Assembly: GCF_000699445.3 (NCBI RefSeq)
Contig: NC_067197.1
Location: forward strand, 3,106,152 to 3,170,151
Origin: Schistosoma haematobium
Lineage: Eukaryota > Platyhelminthes > Trematoda > Strigeidida > Schistosomatidae
DNA: 64,000 nt
Reading direction: 5' to 3'
Shown here: positions 53,635 through 63,725 of the stretch, one piece after another
Position numbering within the stretch: the first letter of the stretch is position 1
How the letters are laid out: each line of letters starts with the position of its first letter
Made by a program: the position numbers and the translations under genes
Notes under the pieces: model-generated
The model's database searches: none
Told to the model about the DNA's origin: nothing
What the model saw: only the letters and a program-made list of their open reading frames with translations

Positions 53635-54010
53635 TGTTAGATGGTGGTTGGAGGTAGTCGACAGGAAACCCTGGACCTGGGTTTCGTGCTACTTGGCACT
53701 CGTCAGCAAGGTGTACCTGTACTGTTGAGGGAACTGGTGTTCCCTGGTGGATTCGATCCCGTGTCACTTAGCTTCACAGTCAGAGACGCTACTACTGAGC
53801 TATCCAGGTCGTGACTGACCTCCTGTGGAACTGAGATGTAATCACAATTGATTGATCTCGGGGTGGTGATCAATGTCATGTGTGTCAAGTCCTTATTTAG
53901 TGCAGATCGAATGCTATCGACCATGTTGCAATGTGGCCACCAGTCTTGGTGACTCGACATTGCAGGCACTATATATTGAGATTAGATGGTGATTGGAGAT
54001 AGTCGACAGG
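53635..54010 (-). mobile_element. SINE-3, full length, with dimer junction
   Basis: Best complete SINE-3. In sense: leader, AGCTCAGTAGTAGCGTCTC (A-box-like), CACGGGATCGAATCCACC (B-box-like), intact hammerhead, 3' end GACTACCTCCAACCACCATC. At the right its leader is preceded by the same 3' end (GATGGTGATTGGAGATAGTC in plus), i.e. a head-to-tail dimer junction. Confidence 0.8.
53669..53711 (-). ncRNA. Hammerhead ribozyme (SINE-3), intact
   Basis: Sense: CCTTG (53711-53707) with CAGGG (53673-53669), CTGACGAG 53706-53699, stem II GTGC/GCAC, loop CAAGTA, GAAAC, stem III ACC/GGT, triplet GTC, predicted cut between 53674 and 53673. Musashi sense strand. Confidence 0.85.
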
Positions 54011-54569
54011 ATGTATATATATGTCATTAGTAACTGATCAATCATAACCCTTAGTACTTGAATTAGAAAATACAATTCCTTACAAATTCTTGTATTTAAT
54101 TCTTCAAAGATTAAAGTTACTACTTGATGACAAGTATCAACTAACACGAAATGTAAATTAAGGAATTCATTCTACTGAATGGTCAATAAACACTCGTTAA
54201 TTGATTACATCGACGTTTTATCCCGTATCTAGCAGATGGTATACTATCAAACGAATAGAAAGGTTATTTTAAATGAAATTAGATAAGAATAATGAAAAAA
54301 AAAGGAAGATAAATGAATTAATGTAGTTTACTGATAAAGTGTAACTACAGATGTCGTTCATGATTACACTGGATCAGTTTAAACGGGAAGAGAGTAAACT
54401 CTATGATTTCTGATGTAATAAAGGAGATTAATGAATCGTTAAAACTGAATTGGAATACTTATCTTACTTACTTGGTTTGTTACACTTTGTAAGATTTTTA
54501 TTAAGCACTAGAAATGTTTTTATGATTATTTAACTACAGTTACCATTATAGATCAATCAATGTTTAGGT
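54011..54569. other. No gene seen
   Basis: AT-rich intron sequence. Confidence 0.4.
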
Positions 54570-54940
54570 AAGGGTTTTGTGGAGATTGTAGTGATTTAAT
54601 AGTTCAATTCATGAGTCGATTAAAGTCAGATCATCAACGAAAGTCTGTAAACACTAAATGGCTATTTCGTCCTAGTGTGAGATTCCTCAATAGTGTTCGT
54701 CCACGGTACCACTCGCGGGATCCGATCTCGCGCGTGAACGCTCCATCTCTAGACCACCGATCCAACCAGTATCCAACGGTGTTAATGTCCAACTTCAACC
54801 AATCCCTAAAATTTCACAACCGTTCATTATTGTATTTATTGAGTCAGTGCTTCACAACGGACTCCAATAGTCATGGCTTCTCACTAGAACTCCAGGAAAT
54901 ACATCTTAAAATCAGTCATTAGTGAGCGAATGATCAATTC
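54570..54940 (-). mobile_element. SINE-1, full length, decayed
   Basis: Minus copy with 3' end, ribozyme about 54652-54700, B-box side GGGATCCGATCTC, A-box side, and leader to AGTCATTAGTGAGCGAATG. Confidence 0.75.
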
Positions 54941-55149
54941 TCTTAATTTTGTCAGCCATTTTAACAACAATTTGCGAATTTTCAATTTGTTTACATCCAG
55001 AACATTCTCAGTTATTCAGATCATATCCAAACTGTCTTATTATTGGTTAGATATTGTTTTAATGAGGAATTATTTCATTTGAAAGGTTTGTAATGATAAA
55101 AGTTAGATTTCATTACGAAGCAATATTAATTTTAAATTAAAAAGCTATT
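54941..55149. other. No gene seen
   Basis: AT-rich intron sequence. Confidence 0.4.
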
Positions 55150-55435
55150 TATTTTTTGATTAAGATCATGAACCGATTGATGCTCGATCACAATTGAAAA
55201 CCTGGAAGCAATGCACGGCCGTTTCGTTCTGTTGCTGGACTCCTCAGCAGTGACCAACCATGATCTCGCTTCGCGAGATTCGAACCCAGAACCTTCAGTC
55301 TTGCGCTCGGACGCTTAACTTCTAAACCACTGAGCCGGCCACCATCCAACGGTGTTAATGTTTAACCTCAACCAATCAACGAAGTTGAGCGACATCAGTC
55401 TCCACAACTCTATACTGATGTTTACTTTTTTCATG
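55150..55435 (-). mobile_element. SINE-1
   Basis: Minus copy: 3' end of the TTGATTAAGATCATGAACCG subtype, ribozyme 55208-55252 (sense CTGAGGAG, GAAAC kept; stem I and II weakened), B box GATTCGAACCCAG, A box. It then runs into CAGTCTCCACAACTCTATAC, another unit's 3' end. Confidence 0.8.
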
Positions 55436-55984
55436 AGACTCCTCAGCAATAAATATTCATAAATCTGGCAATGATTGATAGCACCACAGCTAGGTCTTGT
55501 GGCAAATCTATTACATTTATCCTAATGGATTGACTAAAACTAGTTCATATCAGATCATGAGGCAGTCTAATGACATTAGTCAATAACTACTATATATTAT
55601 CTTCACTACTCATCACTTCTCTTATGAACCTCAAGAATTCATATTCAACTCCGTTACTATTAAGCAGGGTTTTTTAGAAGGTAAGTCGAAGTTCAATTTA
55701 CCTTTACTGAAGGAATCATATCGACAGTTTTTCACTAGTAACCAGAGGTTATAATTCAAGTTTGAATTAAGTCAGTGTAGAATAGTAAATCGAGATCAGG
55801 CTTTAAAAAAAATTATACTGTCTATTTTAAATAATTAATATTAGGTGGCAGTTATTATAAAGTAACTTAGGATAGTGAATCTTGAAACAGTCGCATGTGA
55901 ATAACTTGTGACAATTGTCCCATTCTTTTACCAATAAAACTATAAACTCTAATTCAAAATGCATAAAAGTATCCGTTTGCATAT
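55436..55984. other. No gene seen
   Basis: AT-rich intron sequence. Confidence 0.4.
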
Positions 55985-56289
55985 GAGATTATAGACCAAA
56001 AGTCTTGGGTTCACATCTCGTGAGGCCAGATCGTGGATACCTACTGCTGAACATTCCCATATTAGGACAAAATAGTCGTCCAGTGTTTCTAGGTTTTCCA
56101 TAATGGTCTAACTCACTGAAGACAATGTTGGATGTGTCGCTCAATAACATGGATTCGTTGAAGTTAAATATCATTAACACCGTTGGATGACGGCTAGCTC
56201 AGTAGTTTAAAAGTTAAGCGTTTACTCACGAGACAGATCGGTCCTGGATTAGAATCTCTCGAGGCGGGATCATGGATGCCTACTGCTTG
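55985..56289 (+). mobile_element. SINE-1 tandem remnant
   Basis: Unit 1 has B box GGGTTCACATCTCG and a damaged ribozyme (CTGAACAT; CAAAAT). At GGTCTAACTCACTGAAGACA it jumps into the leader of unit 2, with A box GGCTAGCTCAGTAGTTTAA and B-box side up to GATGCCTACTGCTT. Confidence 0.65.
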
Positions 56290-56835
56290 TATCTTCCGAT
56301 TGTTGTTTAGGATCGTAAATGATCAGTTTCTTGTTGTTATATGTGCATAATATAAGGAATACTTCGATATTGCCTTAATTCACAAGCATTATAAACAAAG
56401 ATGGATAGTGGCTAACGATGGAATACAGAACATGTGTTTCGTCTTATTTGGGACTCGTCAGACGGATGTGCGTGAATCTCAGAGTTAATGTTCACTCTGG
56501 GACTCAAAACTAGCTCCCAATTAAAGCATTATCAAGGCAAAACACAAAGTATCCATATATGCCAACAGGAGATTCATCAATTAAAGCATTATATATCAAT
56601 GGGAAGATTCAAGTAAGCGATATCAAATGAATTTATACTTAAACCCATTTCACAATCAGGTTGCTATCAGAACTCAGTAGCTAATTCGATATCGCGTTGA
56701 TGTTTGAAGCGAATGGTTATGATTTCAAATCTCAATGTAAACACCAACTCAGAGATGCAAGCATATCCAGCTGACGAGTCCGAAATAGGAAGAAATGCGC
56801 TTCTTAGATTCCATCGCTAGCAACTACCTATCACT
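56290..56835. mobile_element. Sm-alpha fold-back pair
   Basis: Minus Sm-alpha (56290 to about 56515: leader, ribozyme, B-box side) followed by forward material (leader from about 56530, B-box region, ribozyme 56763-56812, 3' end). The forward ribozyme has GGAAGAAAT and a broken stem II base pair. Confidence 0.75.
56421..56468 (-). ncRNA. Hammerhead ribozyme (Sm-alpha), core kept
   Basis: Sense: ATCCGT, CTGACGAG (56463-56456), stem II GTCC/AGAC (one weak pair), loop CAAATA, GAAAC, stem III ACAT/ATGT, then TCTGTATTCC. Stem I has mismatches. Musashi sense strand. Confidence 0.6.
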
Positions 56836-57069
56836 CATGAATTCAAGTATATCGAAAATACAATAAATTGTTTTTAAACGATGATTCGCTTAATTATATT
56901 AATCCGTTTGAGTATAATCACTTTAGTAAACAAATAAACACTTTACAAGTCAATCAAATTAAGTGTCATTTAAGTAAACAATAATATACTGTTATTAACT
57001 GGGATAAAAACCTTCTCTTTATTGTAGAATTAGGAAAAGGCGTCGTTTTCTTTCTAGTCAAATTTTCAA
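56836..57069. other. No gene seen
   Basis: AT-rich intron sequence. Confidence 0.4.
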
Positions 57070-57365
57070 CTTTCTATGTAAATAGGATTGTGAAGATTGT
57101 TGAGTTTTGATTGAAATGATGAAAGTAACGGATGACTGTTTCGTCCTAGTATGAGACTCTTTAGTAGTGCGCACTCATGATTACGCATGCGGAATTCGAA
57201 CCTATGACCTTCGGTCCCATGAGCAAACGCTTAATCTGTGAACTATTGAGCTGTTACCACTCCGCGTTGTTAATGTCTAACTTCTACCAATTTACAATAT
57301 TGTCTGACTATCTTCCATTGTCTTCGATGGATAACTGCTTCATTCAATTCAATAGTCGTTAGTTA
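57070..57365 (-). mobile_element. SINE-1, decayed
   Basis: Minus copy: GTGAAGATTGTTGAGTTTTG, partial 3' end, ribozyme about 57130-57172, B box GGAATTCGAACCTATG, A-box side, leader remnant. Confidence 0.7.
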
Positions 57366-57779
57366 ACAAACAATCATTTTTAAATTCTATTACATTTACA
57401 TTGAATGAGATTTCATTATCTTTAACAGAATCTCTACTGACAATTGTATTTGAAGTTGTTATTGAAACATAACAAAGAACATAAGAAATTCAACTTATCA
57501 ATGATAGAATGATAAAGATTGCTTGTCATCCATATGTATATAGTTTATGTCTATTATGTAACTATCCATGTAAACAATACCATTCTAAACAAATCTATAG
57601 TCTATTTCAATATATTACCACTTAAACTACACTTAGAAAATGTCAAATGTTTGAATAAAATACTTGAAATATTATTGATTTATTTAAGGAATTACGTAAG
57701 TATTAAGCCAATAATGAAACTTTCACTTAACTACAAAATGATATCGCATGATTGATGAGGTCATAGAGATTGATTTAGT
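57366..57779. other. No gene seen
   Basis: AT-rich intron sequence; a 78-codon frame near 57519 has no recognisable content. Confidence 0.4.
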
Positions 57780-58160
57780 TTATGCTCTGGTACGGCCGAA
57801 GGTGGGGAGAGTTCATAATGCCTACCAAAATGATCTCACATGGCTACGCGCATACAACCACTGATAGGGAAGTCCTACTCACTGCCTTCTCACGACTGGG
57901 ATGTTGTTCACGAGACTGAGGGGACGAAAAATGAATGTCCGGTACTTTAACCGAGTGGATGGTTATAAAGAATCGAACTAGGGGAGTTGGGAAACCCTGA
58001 TTCCAAATTAATAGTGCTCACAGGCTCCAGGATCCTGAGGGAACAAATGGCGTATCGTTGGTCACCGGCTACCATGGAACTACGTCCCTTGACGTCGCTC
58101 CACTTCCTTGTGGATCAGACATTCAGGTTGACGGCTCCGTGTGTGACCCCTCAAGAAAGG
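57780..58160 (+). mobile_element. L3 LINE-type fragment
   Basis: GGTACGGCCGAAGGTGGGGA, CTCACATGGCTACGCG, GGAAACCCTGATTCCAAATT, GGTCACCGGCTACCATGGAA; breaks off in GTGTGTGACCCCTCAAGAAA, where an L1 end is joined. Confidence 0.65.
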
Positions 58161-58260
58161 ATTGTCTAGGACATGGTTGGATGAAGAGTTCTATTGGCCG
58201 GCCTATGCTCTTTCACGAGTAGTAACAGGCGTAAATAAGTATGTAAGTAAATAAGTTTTG
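58161..58260 (+). mobile_element. L1 LINE 3' terminus
   Basis: GGATTGTCTAGGACATGG, GGCCTATGCTCTTTCACGAG, AGTAACAGGCGTAAATAAGT. Confidence 0.7.
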
Positions 58261-58619
58261 TTGAAACCGAATTAGTTCAGAAGAACTCTAAGATAAATAT
58301 ACTGAAATTAGCAAGTTTTACTGTTATGAAATTTATGGTATTTCGGTAAAAGGCAAAAGGTATACAAAACTTAAGAACATCCTTATAATTTCTAATCATG
58401 TGTACAATCATATGATTATTCACAGTGTTTGTGTAAGAGATTTACATTCAATCTAATATATAGATTGAATGAATGTTCTAATGGAAGGTTTTTATGTATG
58501 AACTGAATTTATTTAAATGCACTAATCTCAATCGAACTTCTGCTTCTGGATATTAATTGATTACGACTACTAAATTGCCTGATTAATTTAACCAAAAATA
58601 AAATCCAAATAAGATAATC
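58261..58619. other. No gene seen
   Basis: AT-rich intron sequence. Confidence 0.4.
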
Positions 58620-58880
58620 AGTCGGATAGTGGTGCAATTTCGTGTATTGGTTAAAGTTAGACATCATTAACACCGTTGTATGTTGGCCAGCTCAGTGGTT
58701 TAGAGGTCAAGCGTTCTTATACGAGATCAAAGATCCTGGGTTGGAATTCCGCATGTGAGATTGTGGATGTGCATTACTGAAGTGTCCTATATTAGAACAA
58801 AACGGCCATCCAATGCTTCCAGATTTTTCATGATCATCGACCTTTATCAACTTATGAATTCAACCTTGGTTTTTTCTCAT
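58620..58880 (+). mobile_element. SINE-1
   Basis: Leader end, A box GGCCAGCTCAGTGGTTTAGA, B-box-like GGGTTGGAATTCC, ribozyme with CTGAAGTG (core damaged) and CAAAAC, 3' end. Confidence 0.75.
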
Positions 58881-59149
58881 TATTCGCTTTATGTTTCAGT
58901 AAAATCTAATGTATGTCAAGCGAAAACTGGAGGTTAATTCAATTTCATAAATTAATAGTCAAGTAAACCAGTACATGTATTAAATCTTTTTGAGATTCAA
59001 TCAATCCACAGTAGTCTGACAATTTGACATGTGAATTAAAATAAACGAGGAAGTGGTTTATTCAATTTAAAGATTAAATTAAATGAAAATTTCAGCGAAT
59101 TTGTAACTAACCTCATCAATTGTTGCTAAGTGAAATGAAACATTAATCA
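58881..59149. other. No gene seen
   Basis: AT-rich intron sequence. Confidence 0.4.
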
Positions 59150-59465
59150 CATTGGACATAAACTTAATTAACAATACACACAGTATACACATAGACCAAT
59201 AAGAGACTAATCAATTACAGTCTTAAACATCAATCGGAAGATTCAATTAAACCATATCAAGTGAATTTAAACTTCATCCCATTGCACAATCTAAAGGTTA
59301 ACAGGACTCAGTAGATAAGTAGAAAACATGATGGTGTTTGAGGCGAACAGTACTGGGTTCGAGTCTTAGAGCGAATACCAACTCTGATATTCAAGTACAT
59401 CCAGCTGACGAGTCCGAAATAGGATGAAACCCGCATTTTCGGATTCCATTACTAACCACTATCTA
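59150..59465 (+). mobile_element. Sm-alpha, near-complete single unit
   Basis: Leader (ACAGTATACACATAGACCAA, AACTTCATCCCATTGCACAA), B-box-like GGGTTCGAGTCTTAG, ribozyme and 3' end ACCACTATCTATCTTTGATA. Confidence 0.8.
59397..59447 (+). ncRNA. Hammerhead ribozyme (Sm-alpha), weakened
   Basis: CATCCAG, CTGACGAG 59405-59412, stem II GTCC/GGAT (a G.U closing pair), GAAAC, longer stem III segment CCGCATTTTC and CGGATTCC. Core bases are kept but stems are eroded. Confidence 0.55.
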
Positions 59466-59484
59466 TCTTTGATAGTGATTTATA

Positions 59485-59560
59485 ACATCCTCCTTTACCC
59501 GGGCTTGGGACCGGCAGTAACTCTAGAAGAGCTACAGGCGGAGTTATCGAGTTTTGATAC
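59485..59560 (+). repeat. R3 repeat
   Basis: TCCTTTACCCGGGCTTGGGA, CGGCAGTAACTCTAGAAGAG, TACAGGCGGAGTT; forward fragment. Confidence 0.55.
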
Positions 59561-59645
59561 TTATGGTATTATTTCATATAGTTTAAAGTTCATTAATAAT
59601 AAAAAAAGGAATATTATTATGTAACTATTGAAGTTATATACTTAC

Positions 59646-59728
59646 CATTTTCCCATTTAATTCATGATAATGAATTGAGCAAACTTTTTCAGCTGCTTGT
59701 TCACTTTCAAATGTAACAAATCCAAAAC
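59646..59728 (-). CDS. msi: Musashi-type protein, RRM2 RNP1 exon
   Basis: 83-nt exon, acceptor TTGTTTTTTAG, donor GTAAGT. With a G from the previous exon it reads [20 protein letters not shown] then YHELNGKM. The RNP1 octamer and the EKVC.IH.HE.N.KM pattern are characteristic of the second RRM of Musashi, which binds UAG-containing RNA and regulates translation. RRM1 and the first half of RRM2 lie upstream, beyond the right edge or not recognised. The related DAZAP1/hnRNP A/B families fit less well at the EKVC and NKM positions. Confidence 0.9.
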
Positions 59729-59787
59729 CTAAAAAACAATAAATGAGAAAATGGCCTACAATTAAATTATTAAATAACCAAAATCTA

Positions 59788-60170
59788 TCAGTATAGGGGT
59801 TGTGGAGATTATGAAGTTTTTGATTGAGATCATGAATCGATTGATGTTAGACTACCGTTGGAAACCTGGAAGCACTGAACGGCCGTTTCGTCGGGTAGAG
59901 ATAGGTATCTATCTCAGTACAATGGAAGATGGTCGCGCAATTTCGTGAATTGGTTGATGTTAGACATTAACACCATTGGATGTCGGCTCAGTGGTCAAGT
60001 AGGTTAAGCGTTCGTGCTCAAGGCTGAAGGACCTGGGTTCGAATACCGCGATTGGGATAGTGGATGCACACTGCTGAGGAGTTTCACAACAGGACGAAAC
60101 AGCCATGCAGTGCTCCCGGGTTTTCAGTTGTGGTCTAAAATCAATGGGTTCATAATCTCAATCAAAAACA
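59788..60170. mobile_element. SINE-1 fold-back copy with TSD
   Basis: A minus arm (TCAGTATAGGGGTTGTGG ... GGCCGTTTCGTC, to about 59893) jumps from inside the ribozyme to a forward leader, A box, B box GGGTTCGAATACC, ribozyme (CTGAGGAG, GAAAC kept; stem III eroded) and 3' end. AAAATCTA at 59780-59787 and 60171-60178 brackets it. It lies 60 bp upstream of a Musashi exon. Confidence 0.85.
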
Positions 60171-60179
60171 AAAATCTAG

Positions 60180-60579
60180 TATGATTACATAAGCATTTTA
60201 ATGGATTATCATTGATTAACCTTTTCTTTTATGATGATAACTCTCTTGTTAGATTGGAATATGCAAATTATGTAGTTCTTTTTTCTAGAGGCAGATTACA
60301 TAATATGAAAACCTCCACATGAAGATGCCGGGTGTTGGGGGAAACTTTAGTAGTTAATTTGAGCAGTCAACGCATACTTAACTCATCCACCAATCCCATA
60401 TCGAAAATAAGTTGTTCGGAACCTAAACCTCAAGGTTCCCAGACGTAGGAACACCTTGAGTAACAGTGACGAATGTTTTTAATTGTTGAAATGTAATAAA
60501 AGATAAGCTTAAATATAAAATCATATTTTGTTGATTTATGTGGTCCGTAGAAACGTTTAGAAATAAAGATTATTATCAG
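60180..60579. other. No gene seen
   Basis: AT-rich sequence in the next upstream Musashi intron. Confidence 0.4.
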
Positions 60580-60930
60580 AAGAGTTTTTGTGGATATTAT
60601 GGTAATTTTAATAATTGAGATCATGAGTCAATTGAAGCTAGGCCACCATGGAAAACCTGGAAGCACTGAACAGCCGTTTCGTCCTACTATGGGACTACTC
60701 AGGAATGCGCACCCACGACCCCACCTCACGAGATTCGAACCCAGGACTTATCAGTCTTGCTCGCCAGTGCCTGAACATCAGGCCACTGAGCCGGCATCCA
60801 GTGGTGTTAATGGATCATGAATGCGAACTGCTGAGGAGTCCTACAGTAGGATGAAACGACTTTCCAGTGTTTCCAGGTTTTTCATGGTGGTCCAGCTTCA
60901 ATTGGCTCATGATCTCAACTATTAAAATGA
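60580..60930. mobile_element. SINE-1 fold-back copy
   Basis: Minus unit (3' end, ribozyme 60661-60706, B box GATTCGAACCCAGG, A box GCCACTGAGCCGG) then, at TAATGGATCATG, a forward ribozyme (CTGAGGAG, GATGAAAC) and 3' end. The forward tRNA part is absent. Confidence 0.8.
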
Positions 60931-61377
60931 AATATTATTGTCAAATGATGAGTACATTGCAATGGAAATTTACTCTGTACTATTTAAAAGCTCTGAAATA
61001 ATATCCTTGAAATCGGTATTACAAGACCAAGGACTATCAAACTACAGAATAGTATCACTGAATTAGAAGAGAGTAACGATAGCTTTGATCAAGGTTGGTC
61101 AAGATTTTCTATTACTTGTCAAAACTAGTATAGGTAATTCTAGCATTTAAAGATGTCAATATTAAACTTTTCAGCAACTATTTGATCCAGTTTAAAGAAT
61201 TAGATTAACATCTATTAATATATAACCACAAATACATACAGATAATCTTGTAGTTTAGCAATCAGATAAACTTGAATATTAAAAATCCAATGGATAATTA
61301 TCCGAAAACTGGAAAATATTTTTTTTTAAAGAAAAATTTAACTGAACTGAATAGATACATCATACCTCTTTACAGTT
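60931..61377. other. No gene seen
   Basis: AT-rich intron sequence. Confidence 0.4.
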
Positions 61378-61830
61378 AGTCAGCCAGTCAGTCAGTAACA
61401 ACGTAGAACTTCGTACGTACGTACATCAGTTCGATTTGCCACACCACATTAGCACACAGATACAGTTGTCGCCTCAGATTTCGTAGTGGTAGAGATAGTA
61501 AGAGTATACGCAGTAACCAGGAACATTAGGGTTTGCAGTTGTTATTCAAGGAGTATAATACAGTGAAATAAATTTGGAAAGAGAAAAAGAAAAAGGACAT
61601 GAAAAGTTCAGAAGATTAGAATTTGGGAGAACACAAACAGTGGATGCACCTGCATCATCGCAAACGGTTGAGAGCCATGTCATTCAGGGTCTCTAACCAT
61701 TGGTTGCTATCATCTCGCGGTCCCCAACCAGATAGTCTACACCTACCAACATGGCTTAGTCCACTTGTCAGTGATTTCATGGACTTGTGCCATATTTTTG
61801 TCTGGCCACCCCTCTTTACTGTTCCTCATT
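61378..61830 (-). mobile_element. L2b LINE 3' end
   Basis: AGTAACAACGTAGAACTTCG with (CGTA)n, ACATTAGCACACAGATACAG, AACAGTGGATGCACCTGC, GGTCTCTAACCATTGGTTGC, TTGTCTGGCCACCCC. Sister of 46885. Confidence 0.75.
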
Positions 61831-62244
61831 ATTCTTTCCCGGGCTTCTGAGAAAAGACTTTGGTTTGTTGCGGAGAGTGCTGAAGGTAGTAATAATAAAT
61901 CACAAACTGATCTAAGTTAAACAACCATTGAAATGGCTATCTAATGCTTCCAGATTTATAGTGGTTATCTAACTTTATCTAATTTATTCGTGATTTTAAT
62001 GAAAGTTTGACTATCTCCACAACTTATACTGATATACCCTTGTTTTTCATGTTTTATATCAATTCCTTTTAAGCATAGCTAACTGTACTGACTGGTTTAA
62101 CAAAGATAGAAACGAATTCCTTGCTAATCGATAGACTTAGAGCGAACACGATGAAAGGATAAAGTAATTTAAAAGCAAAACAAAGAATGGAAACATAAGT
62201 ATTTTAAGAACTCAAGAGATAGACTACAAATTAGAGCAGTCATA
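61831..62244. other. Mostly unrecognised
   Basis: A faint SINE-1 3' trace at about 61905-62030 (TTAAACAACCATTGAAATGG, CTCCACAACTTATACTGATA); no gene. Confidence 0.35.
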
Positions 62245-62485
62245 CTGTGGTTTGTACTACTGATATGGACAGATAATATAAGTAGTATATATTATCAATC
62301 GAGAGTGAAATGTCTGTCAACGGAAAGCTAATAATGAACAGACAATGATTGGTGTAGAAATGAAGGACACAATTGATTGATATTTTGCAAATGAAGTATT
62401 TGCTGAATAATTCTCATATTTTACTAAGTGATTATGCAATTTTGTGTTTAAATACAATCGATTGTCTCCAGTTGTATTCTCGTTC
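62245..62485 (+). repeat. R250 interspersed repeat
   Basis: GTGGTTTGTACTACTGATAT, ATAAGTAGTATATATTATCA, ATATTTTGCAAATGAAGTAT, TTTGTGTTTAAATACAATCG, TATTCTCGTTCACTATAATA. Confidence 0.6.
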
Positions 62486-62714
62486 ACTATAATACAACGG
62501 ACAACTGTTAAATTAACAGTCGTTAATATCCGGTCCTCAAAACACGGAAATGAGTGTATTTTCTATTTAGTTGAGAGTTTCATATACATGGATTGTATAT
62601 ACATACAGACAGTAACATGAATTACTAGCAACTCGTGTAAATATCATTTCCTAAAGTGGACTATTATTCATCATATTGTATTTTACAATGAGTAATACAT
62701 CTACGTAATTAATC

Positions 62715-63035
62715 AAAAAGGGGTTTTTATGGAGATTTTAGTAATTTTTTGTGATTGAATTCATGAATCGATTAAAGCTAGACCACCTTTGGAAAACTTG
62801 GAAACACTGGACGGCGATTCTTTCCTATTGTAAGACTCCTCAGCAGTACGCATCTACGATTCCGATCGCGGGATTCGAATCCAGGACCTATCACTTTAGC
62901 GCGCGAACGCTTAACCTCTAGACCACTGAGTGGTCATCCAACGGTGTTAGTGTTAGTCCTATTATAGGACAAAACGGCCGTTCAGTGCTTCCAGGTTTTC
63001 AATTGTGGTCTAACATCAACCGGCTCATGCTCTCA
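62715..63035. mobile_element. SINE-1 fold-back copy
   Basis: Minus unit (3' end, ribozyme about 62806-62850, B box GATTCGAATCCAGG, A box) to about 62958, then a forward ribozyme 3' half (CCTATTATAGGACAAAACGG) and 3' end. Confidence 0.8.
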
Positions 63036-63204
63036 ATAAATAAATAAAACTTAATAATCTCCTGATGTGTAGGTGTGAATGATAATGATTGGTTGTCCGC
63101 TTAGTCAGACATGTAGATAGTCTGACAAGTGTCAGATGAGTTATATATTCCCTTATCCTTGTTATTATTATGACTCACTTATTACTGATTGTTCATTGTT
63201 GTTA

Positions 63205-63725
63205 TTAACACATAGATATTGGTACAAGGAGGCACCAAATACATATGCGCCACACAAATCTCATTTGATATGTGTGAGGGCTGTGGTACTGCCCGGGTGC
63301 CAAAACCGAAGCAGGTGGTTTTCTTAGGGGGCCACATCCGAAGCCTTCGACCTGAAGGTCTGTTCCACAAGGCAGTAGAGCAACGTAAGGAGATGTAGTC
63401 ATATGATAGCCGGTGACCAACGATCGGTTCATACGCCATTTGTTCCTTCAGGATACTGGGGCCCATGTGCATCATTGGTTTGGAGTCAGGGTTTTCCAAC
63501 TCCCCTAGGTGGACTCTCCATGTTCACCAACCCGGTTAAAGCGCCGGAGATTCGCTTTTCATCCTCTCAATTTTGTAAACAACGCCCTCGCAACGAGAAG
63601 GCAGTAAGTAGGACTTTCCTGGTAGAATCTATATACGCGTGGCCGTGTGAGAGCATTTCCAGCAGGAGAGCGGACTCTCCTCACTCACGGCCGTACCAGG
63701 GCATTTGGGGGCGTAATTTGTGCGG
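63205..63725 (-). mobile_element. L3 LINE-type 3' end
   Basis: Minus copy, about 520 bp: in plus ACACAAATCTCATTTGATAT, TTTTCTTAGGGGGCCACATC, GGTCTGTTCCACAAGGCAGT, AACCCGGTTAAAGCGCCGGA, CGGCCGTACCAGGGCATTTG. Open frames on it are not recognised as genes. Confidence 0.7.

Larger units (their letters stand above)
19360..59645 (-). other. msi: Giant intron within Musashi RRM2 (about 40.3 kb)
   Basis: Bounded by donor GTAAGT (59645 side) and acceptor ACATTGTAG (19360 side). The flanking exons give uninterrupted RRM2 sequence, so no coding exon is expected inside. The interval is filled with SINE-1, SINE-3, Sm-alpha, PLE, LINE, LTR and MITE insertions on both strands. Several sense-strand hammerheads lie in it. 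Confidence 0.8.
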
